From an uncultured Paraburkholderia sp. (lineage in GTDB: Bacteria > Pseudomonadota > Gammaproteobacteria > Burkholderiales > Burkholderiaceae), in NCBI GenBank assembly GCA_940747215.1, contig CALNWS010000031.1, positions 1 through 50,480 of the forward strand: a stretch of 50,480 nt of DNA, given 5' to 3'. The notes beneath the pieces were generated by a model. The model was not told the DNA's origin. It ran no database searches and was given only the letters and a program-made list of their open reading frames with translations. Positions within the stretch are counted from its first letter, which is position 1; the number at the start of each line of letters is the position of its first letter. This document shows, piece after piece, positions 28,824-39,231 of this stretch. The position numbers and the translations under genes were made by a program.

Positions 28824-29138
28824 TTTTCGTGTGTCCTGATGGGATTATAGCGCGCGGTACGCGTTGCAGTTGTCAAGGCGACAGCCTGCGAGCAACGCGG
28901 CGTCGTAGTTTCGACAGACGAACGCCACGCCGAACCCGAAACGCCTCGCGGCGATACGCGAGGCGAACACCCCAGCCTTCCTTCTCTGTTTGACCGCGCA
29001 CCGACCCTGCGCGGCGAGCTTCTCTTATCTCCTCGCATCACCTGCCGCCTCGCAGCGCGGCTCGTTCCCTTCTTCCCGACCCAAATTAAAAATTTGACAA
29101 CTTGACAACATATTTTAAGACACACGTGGGAGCGCCAA
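28824..29138. promoter_or_regulatory. former gcl/yqjI-like divergent region with tandem TTGACAAC
   Basis: Between the gcl deletion point and the PadR gene there is no coding sequence that I recognise. A perfect 9-bp hairpin, CGCCTCGCG / CGCGAGGCG, is at 28942-28950 and 28957-28965. TTGACAAC is repeated back to back at 29094-29109 in an AT-rich block, 30 bp before the PadR start. It could be the promoter or autoregulatory operator of that gene. Confidence 0.45.
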
Positions 29139-30002
29139 ATGCGTCATCACCCTCATTTTTCCCGTTCGCATCACGCGGACAATTACGATCGCTGCGACTA
29201 CGATCGTGCTTCGCTGCACGCGCTGTGGCATCTGATCGCCCGTCACTATGAGCAACGCGGCGAGCGCGGCGGCTATGGATTCGGCCATGAATCCGCCGAG
29301 GCTTCAGCCGCCGACATGGGCACGGCAGCCACGAGTCTCGCGGCCAGCGCGCCGACTCCGCCGACACCCGCCGCGAATTCCACGAGCGCGGCGGCGGCCA
29401 TGGCGGGCGCTTCGGCGGTGAAGGCGACGGTTTCTCGCGCGGCCGCAAATTCAGTTCGGACGACCTGCAACTGCTGTTGCTCTCGATGATCGACGCGCAG
29501 CCGAGCCACGGCTACGAACTCATCAAGGCACTGGAAACGCGCTCGAACGGTTTCTACAGCCCAGAGCCCCAGCATGGTCTATCCGGCTCTCACGTATCTG
29601 GAAGAACTCGGTTATGTGACGGTTCAGCTCGAAGGCAATCGCAAGTGTTACGAGTTGTCGGAAACAGGCCGTGAATATCTGACCGCGAATCGCGACCGCG
29701 TCGAACTGATGCTCGCGAAGCTGAGCCACATCGCCCGCAAGATGGACTCGGTGCGCCGGGCGTTTGCGGGCGAAGAACCGGCGGACATCAGCGAAGGCGG
29801 CTGGGCGCCAGAACTGAACGAAGCGCGCCGCACGCTGAAACACGCACTGCTGCGCCGGGATAACGCACCGGCGGCGGAACAGCGCCGCATCGCTGAAATC
29901 CTGATGCGCGCCGCGCGCGAAATCGAAAGCGGAGACGCTTCGAAGAGCGATAAAGCCGGCGACGACAGCGCCGAGAACAAAGACGGCGAACCCAACGCCT
30001 GA
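29139..30002 (+). pseudogene. PadR-family regulator (YqjI-like), frameshifted
   Basis: ATG 29139, with GGGAG upstream, opens a His-rich N-terminus ([20 protein letters not shown]) like that of YqjI, a metal-responsive PadR regulator. A Gly/Ala-rich linker contains a frameshift between about 29330 and 29400. The winged-helix part SSDDLQLLLLSMIDAQPSHG and ELIKALETRSNGFYSPEP then shifts again near 29566 by one inserted base before MVYPALTYLEELGYVTVQLE. The C-terminal helical dimer part runs to TGA at 30002. Nickel or iron sensing is by analogy with E. coli YqjI. Confidence 0.85.
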
Positions 30003-30048
30003 TCTCACGGCCCCGCAGTCCGCCGCTCATTAACAAAACGCAAGCCGA

Positions 30049-30788
30049 TCACAAGGAGTCGTTCCTCATGCAGACAACCGACAATCGCGCCGACCTTGTT
30101 GCCGCCTTCGGGCAGCCGATCGACGGCGAGATCGCGCTTGTCGGCATTTGCTTGTCGGCATTCTCCAGCACGTCGAGTTCGTACACCGAGCGGCCGATCA
30201 CGTCCTCGCGCGCGTAACTCGTCATCTCCAGAAAGCCCTGATTGACCTTGATATAGCGCTGGTCGCTCAGCCGGCAGATCACGGCCGGCGCGGGATTCGC
30301 GCTGAAGGTCTTCTCGAAGCGCTGCTCGGCGTTGGCCCACTCGCTCGCGTCGTGCAGGATCAGCGCGAGGCAGTCGGGCTCGCCCTGCGCGTTCGTGAGC
30401 GTGAGACCGCGCGCGGTGCACCCAGTTCACGTCATCGCTGCGCGCCGGAAAAACTTCGACGACCACGTCGCTGAACGACTCGCCCGCCACGAGACGCTCG
30501 AGCGGATAGCTGCCCTTCGGCACGGGATGATTGTTGCGGTAGCGCAGCCGGAAACGCTTGCGGTATTGGGCGACTGACGCCGTGCATGTCGAGCGCGGCC
30601 TGGTTCGCCCAGACGATCGTCTGGTCCGGTTCCACGAGAATCATGCCCTCGGTGAGCCCCGTAATGATCTGCTGCAATTGATGCCGGTCCGTTTGCGAGC
30701 GCAGCACTTTATCGTCCACGGACGGCCCGATATCCGGGGGTTCGGATTGCACCAGTTGCGACGGTGCAGTGGGTGGTGTTTCTGTCAT
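30049..30788 (-). pseudogene. PAS-domain sensory protein, disrupted
   Basis: From ATG 30788 the minus strand gives QQIITGLTEGMILVEPDQTI and WANQAALDMHGV (PAS 1). After frame changes near 30575 and 30415 come NPAPAVICRLSDQRYIKVNQ and FLEMTSYAREDVIGRSVYEL (PAS 2). A 14-bp unit duplication at 30137-30162 (CTTGTCGGCATT twice) shifts the frame in the region encoding LENADKRDL. The C-terminal output domain is not visible, so the 3' end is uncertain. PAS proteins of this layout are common sensory proteins in Burkholderia. Ligand unknown. Confidence 0.7.
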
Positions 30789-31153
30789 TGATGTTATTAG
30801 CGCGCCTCGCACGCGTGTGAGCCTGTCCAGACCGAGAGAATCGCTGAAAACGGAGCGCCGTGCCAATAGCCATTGCACCAGTTGCAACGGCCGAACCGTA
30901 TACGTCGTGTCGAGGAATTGAATTTACCGGGTTTGCGTCGGCAAAAAGCGCCAGCATGTAGCGCTTTGGGAATATGCACAGTAAAACTTACGCGACAACG
31001 CCATTAGCGCAAGCTCGCCGCAAAGGCGCACCAATCTGGTGATGCCCCTTCGCTTTTACGCATTGCCGGTCCGGTCGGCGCGTGACGAGGAAGTTTAGCC
31101 TTCTTCCGCGCCGAGCGCGACTAGCGGATGCGCCTCGCGTTTCCACGGCGAGC
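30789..31153. other. 365-bp region without a recognisable gene
   Basis: No frame with family resemblance was found on either strand. It may contain degraded sequence between the PAS remnant and the 3-hydroxyisobutyryl-CoA hydrolase gene. Confidence 0.45.
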
Positions 31154-32245
31154 TCAGGAGAAATAGCGGACGCGTTCGCTGCGCACTTCGGCAAGCGTCG
31201 CAGACGCCCAGCGGCCTTTGCGATCCTTGTCGATCAACTGGGCGCACACGCCTTCGCAGAAGTCGCCCTCTTCGATCACCCGTTTGACGATGCCGAGTTC
31301 CATGCGGAAACATTCGGCGAGCGTCATCTGCCGGCCGCGCAACAAAGCTTCGCGCGTGACGTGCAGCATCGTGGGCGAATGTGTGGTGAGCGCGTCGTAG
31401 GTAGCCTGAAGCCATTGCCGGACTTCGCGCGGCGGCTCACGCTCCAGGTCCTGCCGCAACGTTGCAACCATCCGGTCGACGCTCGAACGCCGGTCGAAAT
31501 GCCGCAACACGAGTTGCGTAAAAGGCGTGAGCACCGCGCGCGGCCCGATGTTGCACGGCGGCTCGAAGATGCCACGCAGCCGCGCCATCAGATCGCCTTC
31601 GTGCGGCATGCGCTGCAGGCGTTCCTCGAACGTGGCGAGCCATTCGGCCGGCACGCAGAGATCGGCGAGTTGCAAACGCAATGCGTCCGCGCCGGAGAGC
31701 GTCACACCGGTGAGCCCGACGTGCAGCGCCATCTCCGCGGGCATCAAGCCGAGGAAGTGCGTCGCGCCCACATCCGGCAGAAAGCCAATGCGCGTTTCCG
31801 GCATCGCGATCTTGCTGCGCTCCGTGACGATGCGCAGCTTCGCGCCCTGGCCAAGACCCATGCCGCCGCCCATCGTGATGCCGTCGAGCAGCGCCACGAC
31901 AGGTTTCAGAAAACGGTGCAGCGCGTAGTCGAGCCGGTACCCGTCGGCGAAAAAAACGAGCCAGCGGTTGTCGTTATTCTTTGCGAGCCGATGTACTTCG
32001 CGCACGTCGCCGCCCGCGCAAAAGCCCTTGCTGCCCGCGCCCTTCAGCACGAGCGCGACGATCGAGTTGTCGCTGCGGCAATGTTCGACCAGCACGGTGA
32101 GCTCGCGCACCATCGCATGCGAAAGTGCGTTGAGCGCCGCCGGCCGGTTCAGCGTGACGATCGCGACGCGATTGACCACGCGAAACAGAATGTCGCGTTC
32201 CGCTTCGAGACTCGTGTCGGGCACGGCGCTCTGCAAGGCGCTCAT
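31154..32245 (-). CDS. 3-hydroxyisobutyryl-CoA hydrolase (enoyl-CoA hydratase/isomerase family)
   Basis: An intact 363-residue crotonase-fold protein. The length and motifs fit 3-hydroxyisobutyryl-CoA hydrolase of valine catabolism: oxyanion-hole GSKGFCAGGDVREV (72-84), DGITMGGGMGLGQGAKLR (121-137), and MPETRIGFLPDVGATHFLG with the catalytic Glu150 and Asp158. The C-terminal half, MARLRGIFEPPCNIGPRAVL onward, is longer than in plain hydratases. The ATG overlaps the previous gene's stop by four bases (operon with echA, mmsB, mmsA). Its partner genes are damaged, so its pathway is probably non-functional. Confidence 0.9.
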   Translation of the reverse strand: MSALQSAVPDTSLEAERDILFRVVNRVAIVTLNRPAALNALSHAMVRELTVLVEHCRSDNSIVALVLKGAGSKGFCAGGDVREVHRLAKNNDNRWLVFFADGYRLDYALHRFLKPVVALLDGITMGGGMGLGQGAKLRIVTERSKIAMPETRIGFLPDVGATHFLGLMPAEMALHVGLTGVTLSGADALRLQLADLCVPAEWLATFEERLQRMPHEGDLMARLRGIFEPPCNIGPRAVLTPFTQLVLRHFDRRSSVDRMVATLRQDLEREPPREVRQWLQATYDALTTHSPTMLHVTREALLRGRQMTLAECFRMELGIVKRVIEEGDFCEGVCAQLIDKDRKGRWASATLAEVRSERVRYFS

Positions 32246-32982
32246 TGCGAGTCCTCCGCACGCGTGTTTTCAGCGGACGTGCGCTGCGCAACCTGCCATT
32301 GCGGCGCGCGCTTTTCCAGAAATGCGTTGACACCTTCGCGCTGATCGGCGCCGTCGAACAGACCGACGAAACGCTCGCGCTCCAGCGCAAGCGCCGCCGA
32401 ACGCGGCACGCCATTGCGGCCCTGATGGATCAGCGTCTTGCTGAAACCCACCGCCTGCGGGCTCAACGTTGCGACGCGCGCGGCCATTGTGAGCGCGGCT
32501 TCGCGCGTGGTGCCCTTCTCCACCACTTCTTCGACGAGCCACGGCAGCGTCTGCGTGCCGCAGCCGCACGGCAACAGGCCAACCGCCGTCTCGGGCAACG
32601 CGAGCACCGCGTGCTGTTCGGCGATGCGGATGTCGCACGCGAGCGCGCATTCAAGACCGCCGCCCATCGCATAACCGTTGATCGCCGCGATCACCACGGG
32701 CCGCGCGTTCTGCAGCGTTTCGAAGGCCACGCCGAAACGCGCCGCCGCTGTGTGCGCCACTTCGCGGTTGCCGTCGGCGAACGTGTTGAGGTTCGCGCCC
32801 GCGCTGAAGAACTTCTGGCCGTCGCCGGTAATGACGATCGCGCGCACGGCCGGCTCGCCGTTCAGACGCTCCACCGTGTGCTGCAATTGCAGCAGTCCTT
32901 CAGGCGTGAATGCATTCGCGGGCGGTCGCTTGAGCGTGACGAGCGCGACCGCGCCGTCGTGAACGTACTCGAGATTGATCAT
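32242..32982 (-). CDS. enoyl-CoA hydratase with an internal in-frame deletion
   Basis: From ATG 32982 (GGCGGG upstream) a 246-residue crotonase-family protein reads without a stop. SAGANLNTFADGNREVAHTA, NGYAMGGGLECALACDIRIA with Glu111, and LPETAVGLLPCGCGTQTLP with Glu131 are present. After LPWLV the sequence jumps to EEVVEKGTTREAAL. Relatives have about 25-28 more residues here (a helix and loop ending in GLV). The junction near 32530-32540 carries a CTCGTCG repeat that would account for the deletion. The missing helix packs under the active site, so activity is doubtful although the frame is open. Confidence 0.8.
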   Translation of the reverse strand: MINLEYVHDGAVALVTLKRPPANAFTPEGLLQLQHTVERLNGEPAVRAIVITGDGQKFFSAGANLNTFADGNREVAHTAAARFGVAFETLQNARPVVIAAINGYAMGGGLECALACDIRIAEQHAVLALPETAVGLLPCGCGTQTLPWLVEEVVEKGTTREAALTMAARVATLSPQAVGFSKTLIHQGRNGVPRSAALALERERFVGLFDGADQREGVNAFLEKRAPQWQVAQRTSAENTRAEDSQ

Positions 32983-33843
32983 GACGTGGACCCGCCTTTC
33001 GCGTCCTGACAATACAGCTTGATGACCACCGAAAAGTCGAGACGTCCCGCGCCTTGTGTGCTCATCGTCCGATAGAGCTGCTGCGCAAGCGCGCCGAGAT
33101 AGACCGGCTGACGCGCGAACTTCGCGGCATCGGTGGCGAGGCTCAGGTCTTTCAGCATCAGATCAGTGCCGAAGCCACCCGTGTAGCCGCGCGTGGAAGG
33201 TGCGGTGTCGATCACGCCCGGCATCGGGTTGTTATACGTATTCGAACTCCAGCAGCGCCCCGTCGACGTATTGATGATGCTGCCCAAGTACCTTCGCGTC
33301 GATGCCGAGCGCCTCGCCGAGCGATATCGCTTCGGCCACACCCGCCATCGTGATGCCGAGCACGAGGTTGTTGCAGATTTTCGCGACCTGCCCCGTGCCG
33401 GTTTCGCCGCAATGAACGATGTTCTTGCCCATCGCCGAGAGCACCGGCTTCACCTGTTCGAACGCGCTCGGGCTGCCGCCCACCATGAACGTGAGCGTGC
33501 CCGCCGCCGCGCCGCCCGTGCCGCCGGACACCGGTACGTCGACGAAACTGTTGCCGTTCTGCGTCGCGAGTTCGGCGAACGCTTTCACGCTCGCGGGATC
33601 GATCGTGCTCGAATCGATGATCGTCACGCCCTTCGCGATGCCTGCGAGCACGCCGTCGTCCGCCGTCAGCATTGTGATGACGCATTCCACGTCCGACACT
33701 GCCGCTTTCGGCGAACCCGCGTCGACGAGCGCCTGCATGGCCTGTGCATTGAGGTCGAACACGTTGACCGCGTGGCCCGCCTTGAGCAGGTTGTGCGCCA
33801 TCGGCGCGCCCATGTTGCCGAGTCCGATAAAGCCAATTTTAAT
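32979..33843 (-). pseudogene. mmsB: 3-hydroxyisobutyrate dehydrogenase MmsB, disrupted
   Basis: KIGFIGLGNMGAPMAHNLLK, VPVSGGTGGAAAGTLTFMVG and GQVAKICNNLVLGITMAG identify MmsB, which oxidises 3-hydroxyisobutyrate with NAD. Three lesions are visible. The start codon is ATT (33841-33843) after an excellent GGGAGGA site. CVITML joins directly to TADDGVLAGIAKG, about 12-15 residues shorter than relatives. A frameshift near 33285 puts IINTSTGRCWSSNTY into another frame, ending at 32979. Its stop overlaps the enoyl-CoA hydratase start. Confidence 0.85.
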
Positions 33844-33874
33844 CTTGCGTCCTCCCAACTCGATTGAGCGTCGT

Positions 33875-34960
<1,086 letters not shown>

Positions 34961-35048
34961 GCTTAAACTCCTGTGCAGTGGCCGTCGAATGGCCAGACAA
35001 TGATGGACGGGGATGCCGAACAATCGACAGGAAGCAGTTGGGAGCGGC

Positions 35049-36746
35049 TTAGCACAGATCCGGGAAATCCTCTTCCCAAAATTCGCCCGGCAAACGCGCG
35101 GGCTCGGCTTCGCACTCCATCTCGTGCCGCCTCAATTCCACGCGGCGAATTTTTCCGGAGATGGTTTTCGGCAGATCGCTGAATTGCAGACGGCGAATCC
35201 GCTTGTACGGTGCGAGCTTTTCGCGCGAGAACGCGAACACGGCGCGCGCCAGTTCGGGACCAGCTTCATAGCCGTGGCGCACGGTGACGAACGCCTTCGG
35301 CACCGAGAGACGCAACGCGTCGCGCTGGGCACCACGGCCGCTTCCCCGATCGCTTCATGCTCGATCAGCACGCTTTCGAGTTCGAATGGACTCAGCCGGG
35401 AATCGGACGATTTGAAGACGTCGTCGGCGCGGCCCACGTACACGTAGTAGCCATCGTCGCGCTGCAACGCGACGTCCGACGTGCGATAAAAACCGTTGCG
35501 CATAGCCTGCGCGGTGGCGTTCGCGTTGTTCGCGTAGCCGGTCATCAGACCGAGCGGGCGTTGCGCGAGCGGCAGCGAGATTTTTTCGCCTTCTGTTACA
35601 GGCTGATCGTCGGCGTCGAGCAGTTCGATCCTGTAGGCCCCGGCAGCGGCCGTCCCATCGAGCCCGCCACCACCGCTTGACCCAGCGGATTGCCGATCTG
35701 GCAAGTGGTTTCCGTCTGCCCGAAACCGTCGCGAATCGTGATGCCCCACGCGTGCTTTACGCGTTCGATGATCTCGGGATTCAGCGGCTCACCCGCGCCC
35801 ACGATTTCGCGCAGCCTGACCGGATAGTCAGCCAGCGACTCCTGCACGAGCAGGCGCCACACGGTAGGCGGCGCGCACAGTGTGGTGACATTGAAACGCA
35901 CCACCAGCACATCGAGCGTGTCCTTCGGCACGAAGCGCGCGAAGTTGTACACGAACACGCATGCCTGCGCATTCCACGGCGCGAAGAAGCAGTTCCACGC
36001 GTGCTTCGCCCAGCCCGGCGAGCTGATGTTCCAGTGGATGTCACCGGGTTGCAGGTCGATCCAGTACATGGTCGACAGATGCCCGAGCGGATAGCTCTGA
36101 TGCGTATGCTCGACGAGTTTCGGCTTCGAGGTCGTGCCGGACGTGAAGTACAGCAGCAGCGGGTCGGTCGCGTGTGTGACGCCGTCCGGCGTGAATTGCG
36201 GCGATGCGTCATAAGCAGCGGTGAGATCGGTCCAGCCTTCGCGCGGCTCGCCTGCCGAGAAACGCGTGAGCGGTGTTTCGAGTGCATCGAATTTCGCGCA
36301 CTCGCCACTCTCCACCACGACAAATCTCGCGCCGCCGATCTGCACGCGGTCGCGCACGTCGTCGGCGGAAAGCTGCGTGGTAGCGGGCAGCACGATCGCG
36401 CCCAGCTTCATCGCGCCGAGCATCACGTCCCACAGTTCGGCGCGATTGGGCAGCATCAGCAGCAGACGGTCGCCGCAGCCTACGCCCTTGCTGCGCAGGA
36501 AGTTCACCCTGCGCGACGAGCGCTCCGACATCTGCGCATACGACAGACGCAGGCCTTCGGTAGCGGGATCGTCAACGATCCACAACGCGGGCTGGTCGTT
36601 GCCCTGCGCGATCGCGTCGAAGTAGTCGAGCGCCCAGTTGAACTCGCCGAGCGCTGGCCACCGAACTCGCTATAGGCGCGGTCGTAATCGGTTCGATGGC
36701 GCAGCAGCAGATCGCGCGCGTCTAAAAAGGCCTTTGCAGCAGTCAT
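35049..36746 (-). pseudogene. AMP-forming acyl-CoA synthetase, frameshifted
   Basis: ATG 36746 (GAGGAG upstream) starts an ANL-superfamily ligase. The adenylate motif LLLYFTSGTTSKPKLVEHTH, PGWAKHAWNCFFAPWNAQA, and the GEPLNPEIIERV / IRDGFGQTETT blocks are visible, with GYYVYVGRADDVFKSSDSRL and PKTISGKIRRVELRR near the end. Frames change near 36650, 35640 and 35325. Full length was about 560 residues, close to the medium-chain acyl/acetyl-CoA synthetase type. It follows mmsA upstream in the same orientation, consistent with an acyl-CoA degradation operon. Confidence 0.87.
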
Positions 36747-36830
36747 CGTCGTCTCCTCTCCTATAGCGCTTGGTGTGCGCGCCATCAGAATTATTTCCAG
36801 CACGGTGTGCCCGCTTTCCGTGCCGCTGTT

Positions 36831-36874
36831 TTTAATTTAGCCTGCAAAGCTATTTAATTTAGCCTGCAAAGCTA
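36831..36874. repeat. 22-bp perfect tandem duplication
   Basis: TTTAATTTAGCCTGCAAAGC followed by TA occurs twice head to tail (36831-36852 and 36853-36874), in the gap between the acyl-CoA dehydrogenase remnant and the acyl-CoA synthetase start. It lies in the upstream region of the synthetase. Confidence 0.92.
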
Positions 36875-36904
36875 TTCTGCACTCAAACGCCCGGCCTTTT
36901 GCGT

Positions 36905-37827
36905 TTAAACGTGACGCGCGATCACCATCCTTTGCATTTCGCTCGTGCTTTCGTAAATCTGCGTGATGCGCGCATCACGATAGTGGCGCTCCACTGCGTA
37001 GTCCTCCAGATAACCGTAACCACCATGAATCTGGATCGCGTTCGAACACGCCTGCTCGGCGGTTTCGGACGCGAAGAGCTTCGCCTGCGAGGCTTCCGAC
37101 AGGCACGGCTTGCCCTACGTGCGCAAGCGCGCCGCGTGATGCACGAGAAGCCACGCGGCATTCAGGCGCGTCGTCATGTCGGCAAGCATGTTCGCAATGC
37201 TCTGATGCTCCCTGAGTGATTTGCCGAACTAGATGCGCTCGTTTGCGTAAGCGCGTGTGGCGTCGAACGCGGCCCGCGCGAATGCCGAGCTTGTGCTCCG
37301 GCTTGCCGACGTTCAGCCCCGGCGTATCGGTCGGCACCATGAAGGCCGAGAGGCCGCGCTTGCCGCGTTCAGGATCGGTTACGGCGAAGACGATCGCGAG
37401 ATCGGCGCGCGTGCGCAGATTGTTCGCCTCGGAACCCCCCTGCGGTTCGGTTAGGCAGAACGCGCCGATCTTACGGCCAGTGGCGAGATCGTGCAGATAC
37501 GCGTCTTTCTGGGCGTCGGTGCCGAAGTTAAGGATCGGGCCGCAGCCGACCGAGTTGTGCACGCTCATCATCGTCGCGCATGCGGCGCACCCGGCTGCGA
37601 TTTCTTCGAGCGCGAGCGCATAGGCCACGTAATCGGTGTACGAGCCGCCCCATTCGGGCGGCACGATCATGCCGAGAAAGCCGAGTTCGCCCATCTGCCG
37701 CACGACTTCGACGGGCAATTGCGCCTCACGGTCCCAAAGCGCTGCGTTCGGTGCGAGCTGTTCGGTTGCGAAGTCGCGCGCCGCGTCCCGGATCATGCGT
37801 TGTTCGTCGGTATAGAAGCTTTCCATG
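36905..37827 (-). pseudogene. acyl-CoA dehydrogenase with deletions and two amber codons
   Basis: ATG 37827 starts [39 protein letters not shown] runs directly into [14 protein letters not shown], losing about 20 residues with the frame kept (microhomology ACGCGCGCCGA near 37401-37412). KLGIRA then joins sequence encoding [15 protein letters not shown] in another frame, losing about 55-60 residues. Beyond this, TAG replaces Gln before FGKSLREHQ, and a second TAG precedes [34 protein letters not shown] and the TAA at 36905 mark the original end. Isobutyryl- or short-chain acyl-CoA oxidation is the likely former role. Confidence 0.85.
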
Positions 37828-37992
37828 GCGGTCCCGTGCTGTGCGTCACAGCGGCCGGCAAGGCCGCGCGCATTCCGTTGCAGGCAAGTGTAGGCAAGGC
37901 ACTGGACAGCTTCGATGCTCATCCCGATCATTCTGCCTGAGCGCTTTTGCCAGCCATGCACGTGAAAACCCGACCTGACTTCAACTGGATGA

Positions 37993-38996
37993 ATGAAACC
38001 GCAGAAAATCGCCCGCAACGATAAAGGCACGATCTCCGTGCAACTCGTCGAGGAAACGCTCGCGCTCGCCGCGGCACGCGGGCTCGACGCGCTGCCGCTC
38101 GCCGAAGCGGCGGGCATTGCGGCGCCGATGCTCGCGTCGCCGAAAAGCCGCGGCTTGGCGGCGCAATACGGCGCGCTGTGGGCGAGCATTGCGCGCACGC
38201 TCGACGACGAATTCTTCGGCCAGGATTCACACCGCATGAAAAGCGGCAGCTTCATCGCGATGACGCAAACCGCGCTCAGCGCGCGCAACGGCGCGCAGAC
38301 GCTTGCGCGCGGTGGGTTTCATGCGGCTCGTGCTCGACGATCTCGGCGTGCAGATCGAAACGTCGTCGCAGCACGTGCGGCTGCGTTTCGTGGAACGCGA
38401 AGGCGCAAAGCCGCCCGCGATGTTTGCGTACGCAACGTACTTCATCCTCGTTTACGGCTCGCTGTGCTGGCTGGTCGGACGGCGCATTCCGTTGATCGAA
38501 GCGCGTTTTCGCGGCGTGCGGCCGCCCGCCGCGCACGAATACCGGCTGATGTTCTGCGACCAGATGAGCTTCGATCAGCCCGAGTCGTACGTGGACCTGT
38601 CGCCCGCGTTCCTCGAGTTGCCGGTGATCCAGACCACGCGCTCCGCGAAGCCGTTCCTGCGTGACGCGCCGGGCAGCTTCATCGTCAAATACCGCAATCC
38701 GGGTTCACTCGCCGCACGCGTGCGCAAGACGCTGCGCGCGCTGCCGATGGCAAGGCTGGCCCGCCGTCGACGAGATGGCCGCGCGCCTGCATGTCGCCGA
38801 GGCGACGATGCGGCGACATTTGAAGCAGGAGGGCTATACGTATCAGTCGATCAAGGACGACTTGCGGCGCGGCGAGCGCACAGTGGCGGAGATCGCGGCG
38901 TCGATCGGATTCGCGGAACCGAGCGCGTTTCACCGCGCGTTCAGAAAATGGACCGGCACGCGGCCCGGCGATCACCGCGTGACGGGTGCCGGTTAG
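37993..38996 (+). pseudogene. AraC-family regulator (Arac_binding_2 / OruR-type), frameshifted
   Basis: From ATG 37993: [20 protein letters not shown] and [20 protein letters not shown] are typical of the OruR/VirS-type ligand-binding N-terminus. Frames change near 38310 and 38760. The last part is the AraC DNA-binding domain: VDEMAARLHVAEATMRRHLK, TVAEIAASIGFAEPSAFHRA and FRKWTGTRPGDHR, ending at TAG/TTAG near 38994-38996. It is divergent from the acyl-CoA dehydrogenase gene and was probably its activator. Full length about 334 residues. Confidence 0.85.
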
Positions 38997-39231
38997 ACGG
39001 CCGGTAAGACGCCGCGTATTGCCGGAACCTGCACGTGCGGATCCCACGCATCGGCCCGAATCGGACTAAGCTTGGAAGCAGCAGGCGAGCCTTTTTGGGG
39101 TAGCGACCCGCGCGTCGGTATCCGTCGACGATGCGCGGCAGCCGTCAGCGATGAGCACGTATCCACGTCTCCCGTTCCGGCAGTCCGGCTTACGCGCTTC
39201 GCTTCACCGTGGCGGAGCGACGAGCCGGTCG

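Noticed and set aside
31082..33009. Long plus-strand open frames opposite the crotonase genes
   Set aside because: They are high-GC antisense frames rich in Arg, Ala and His, with no family resemblance; the minus-strand genes have clear motifs.
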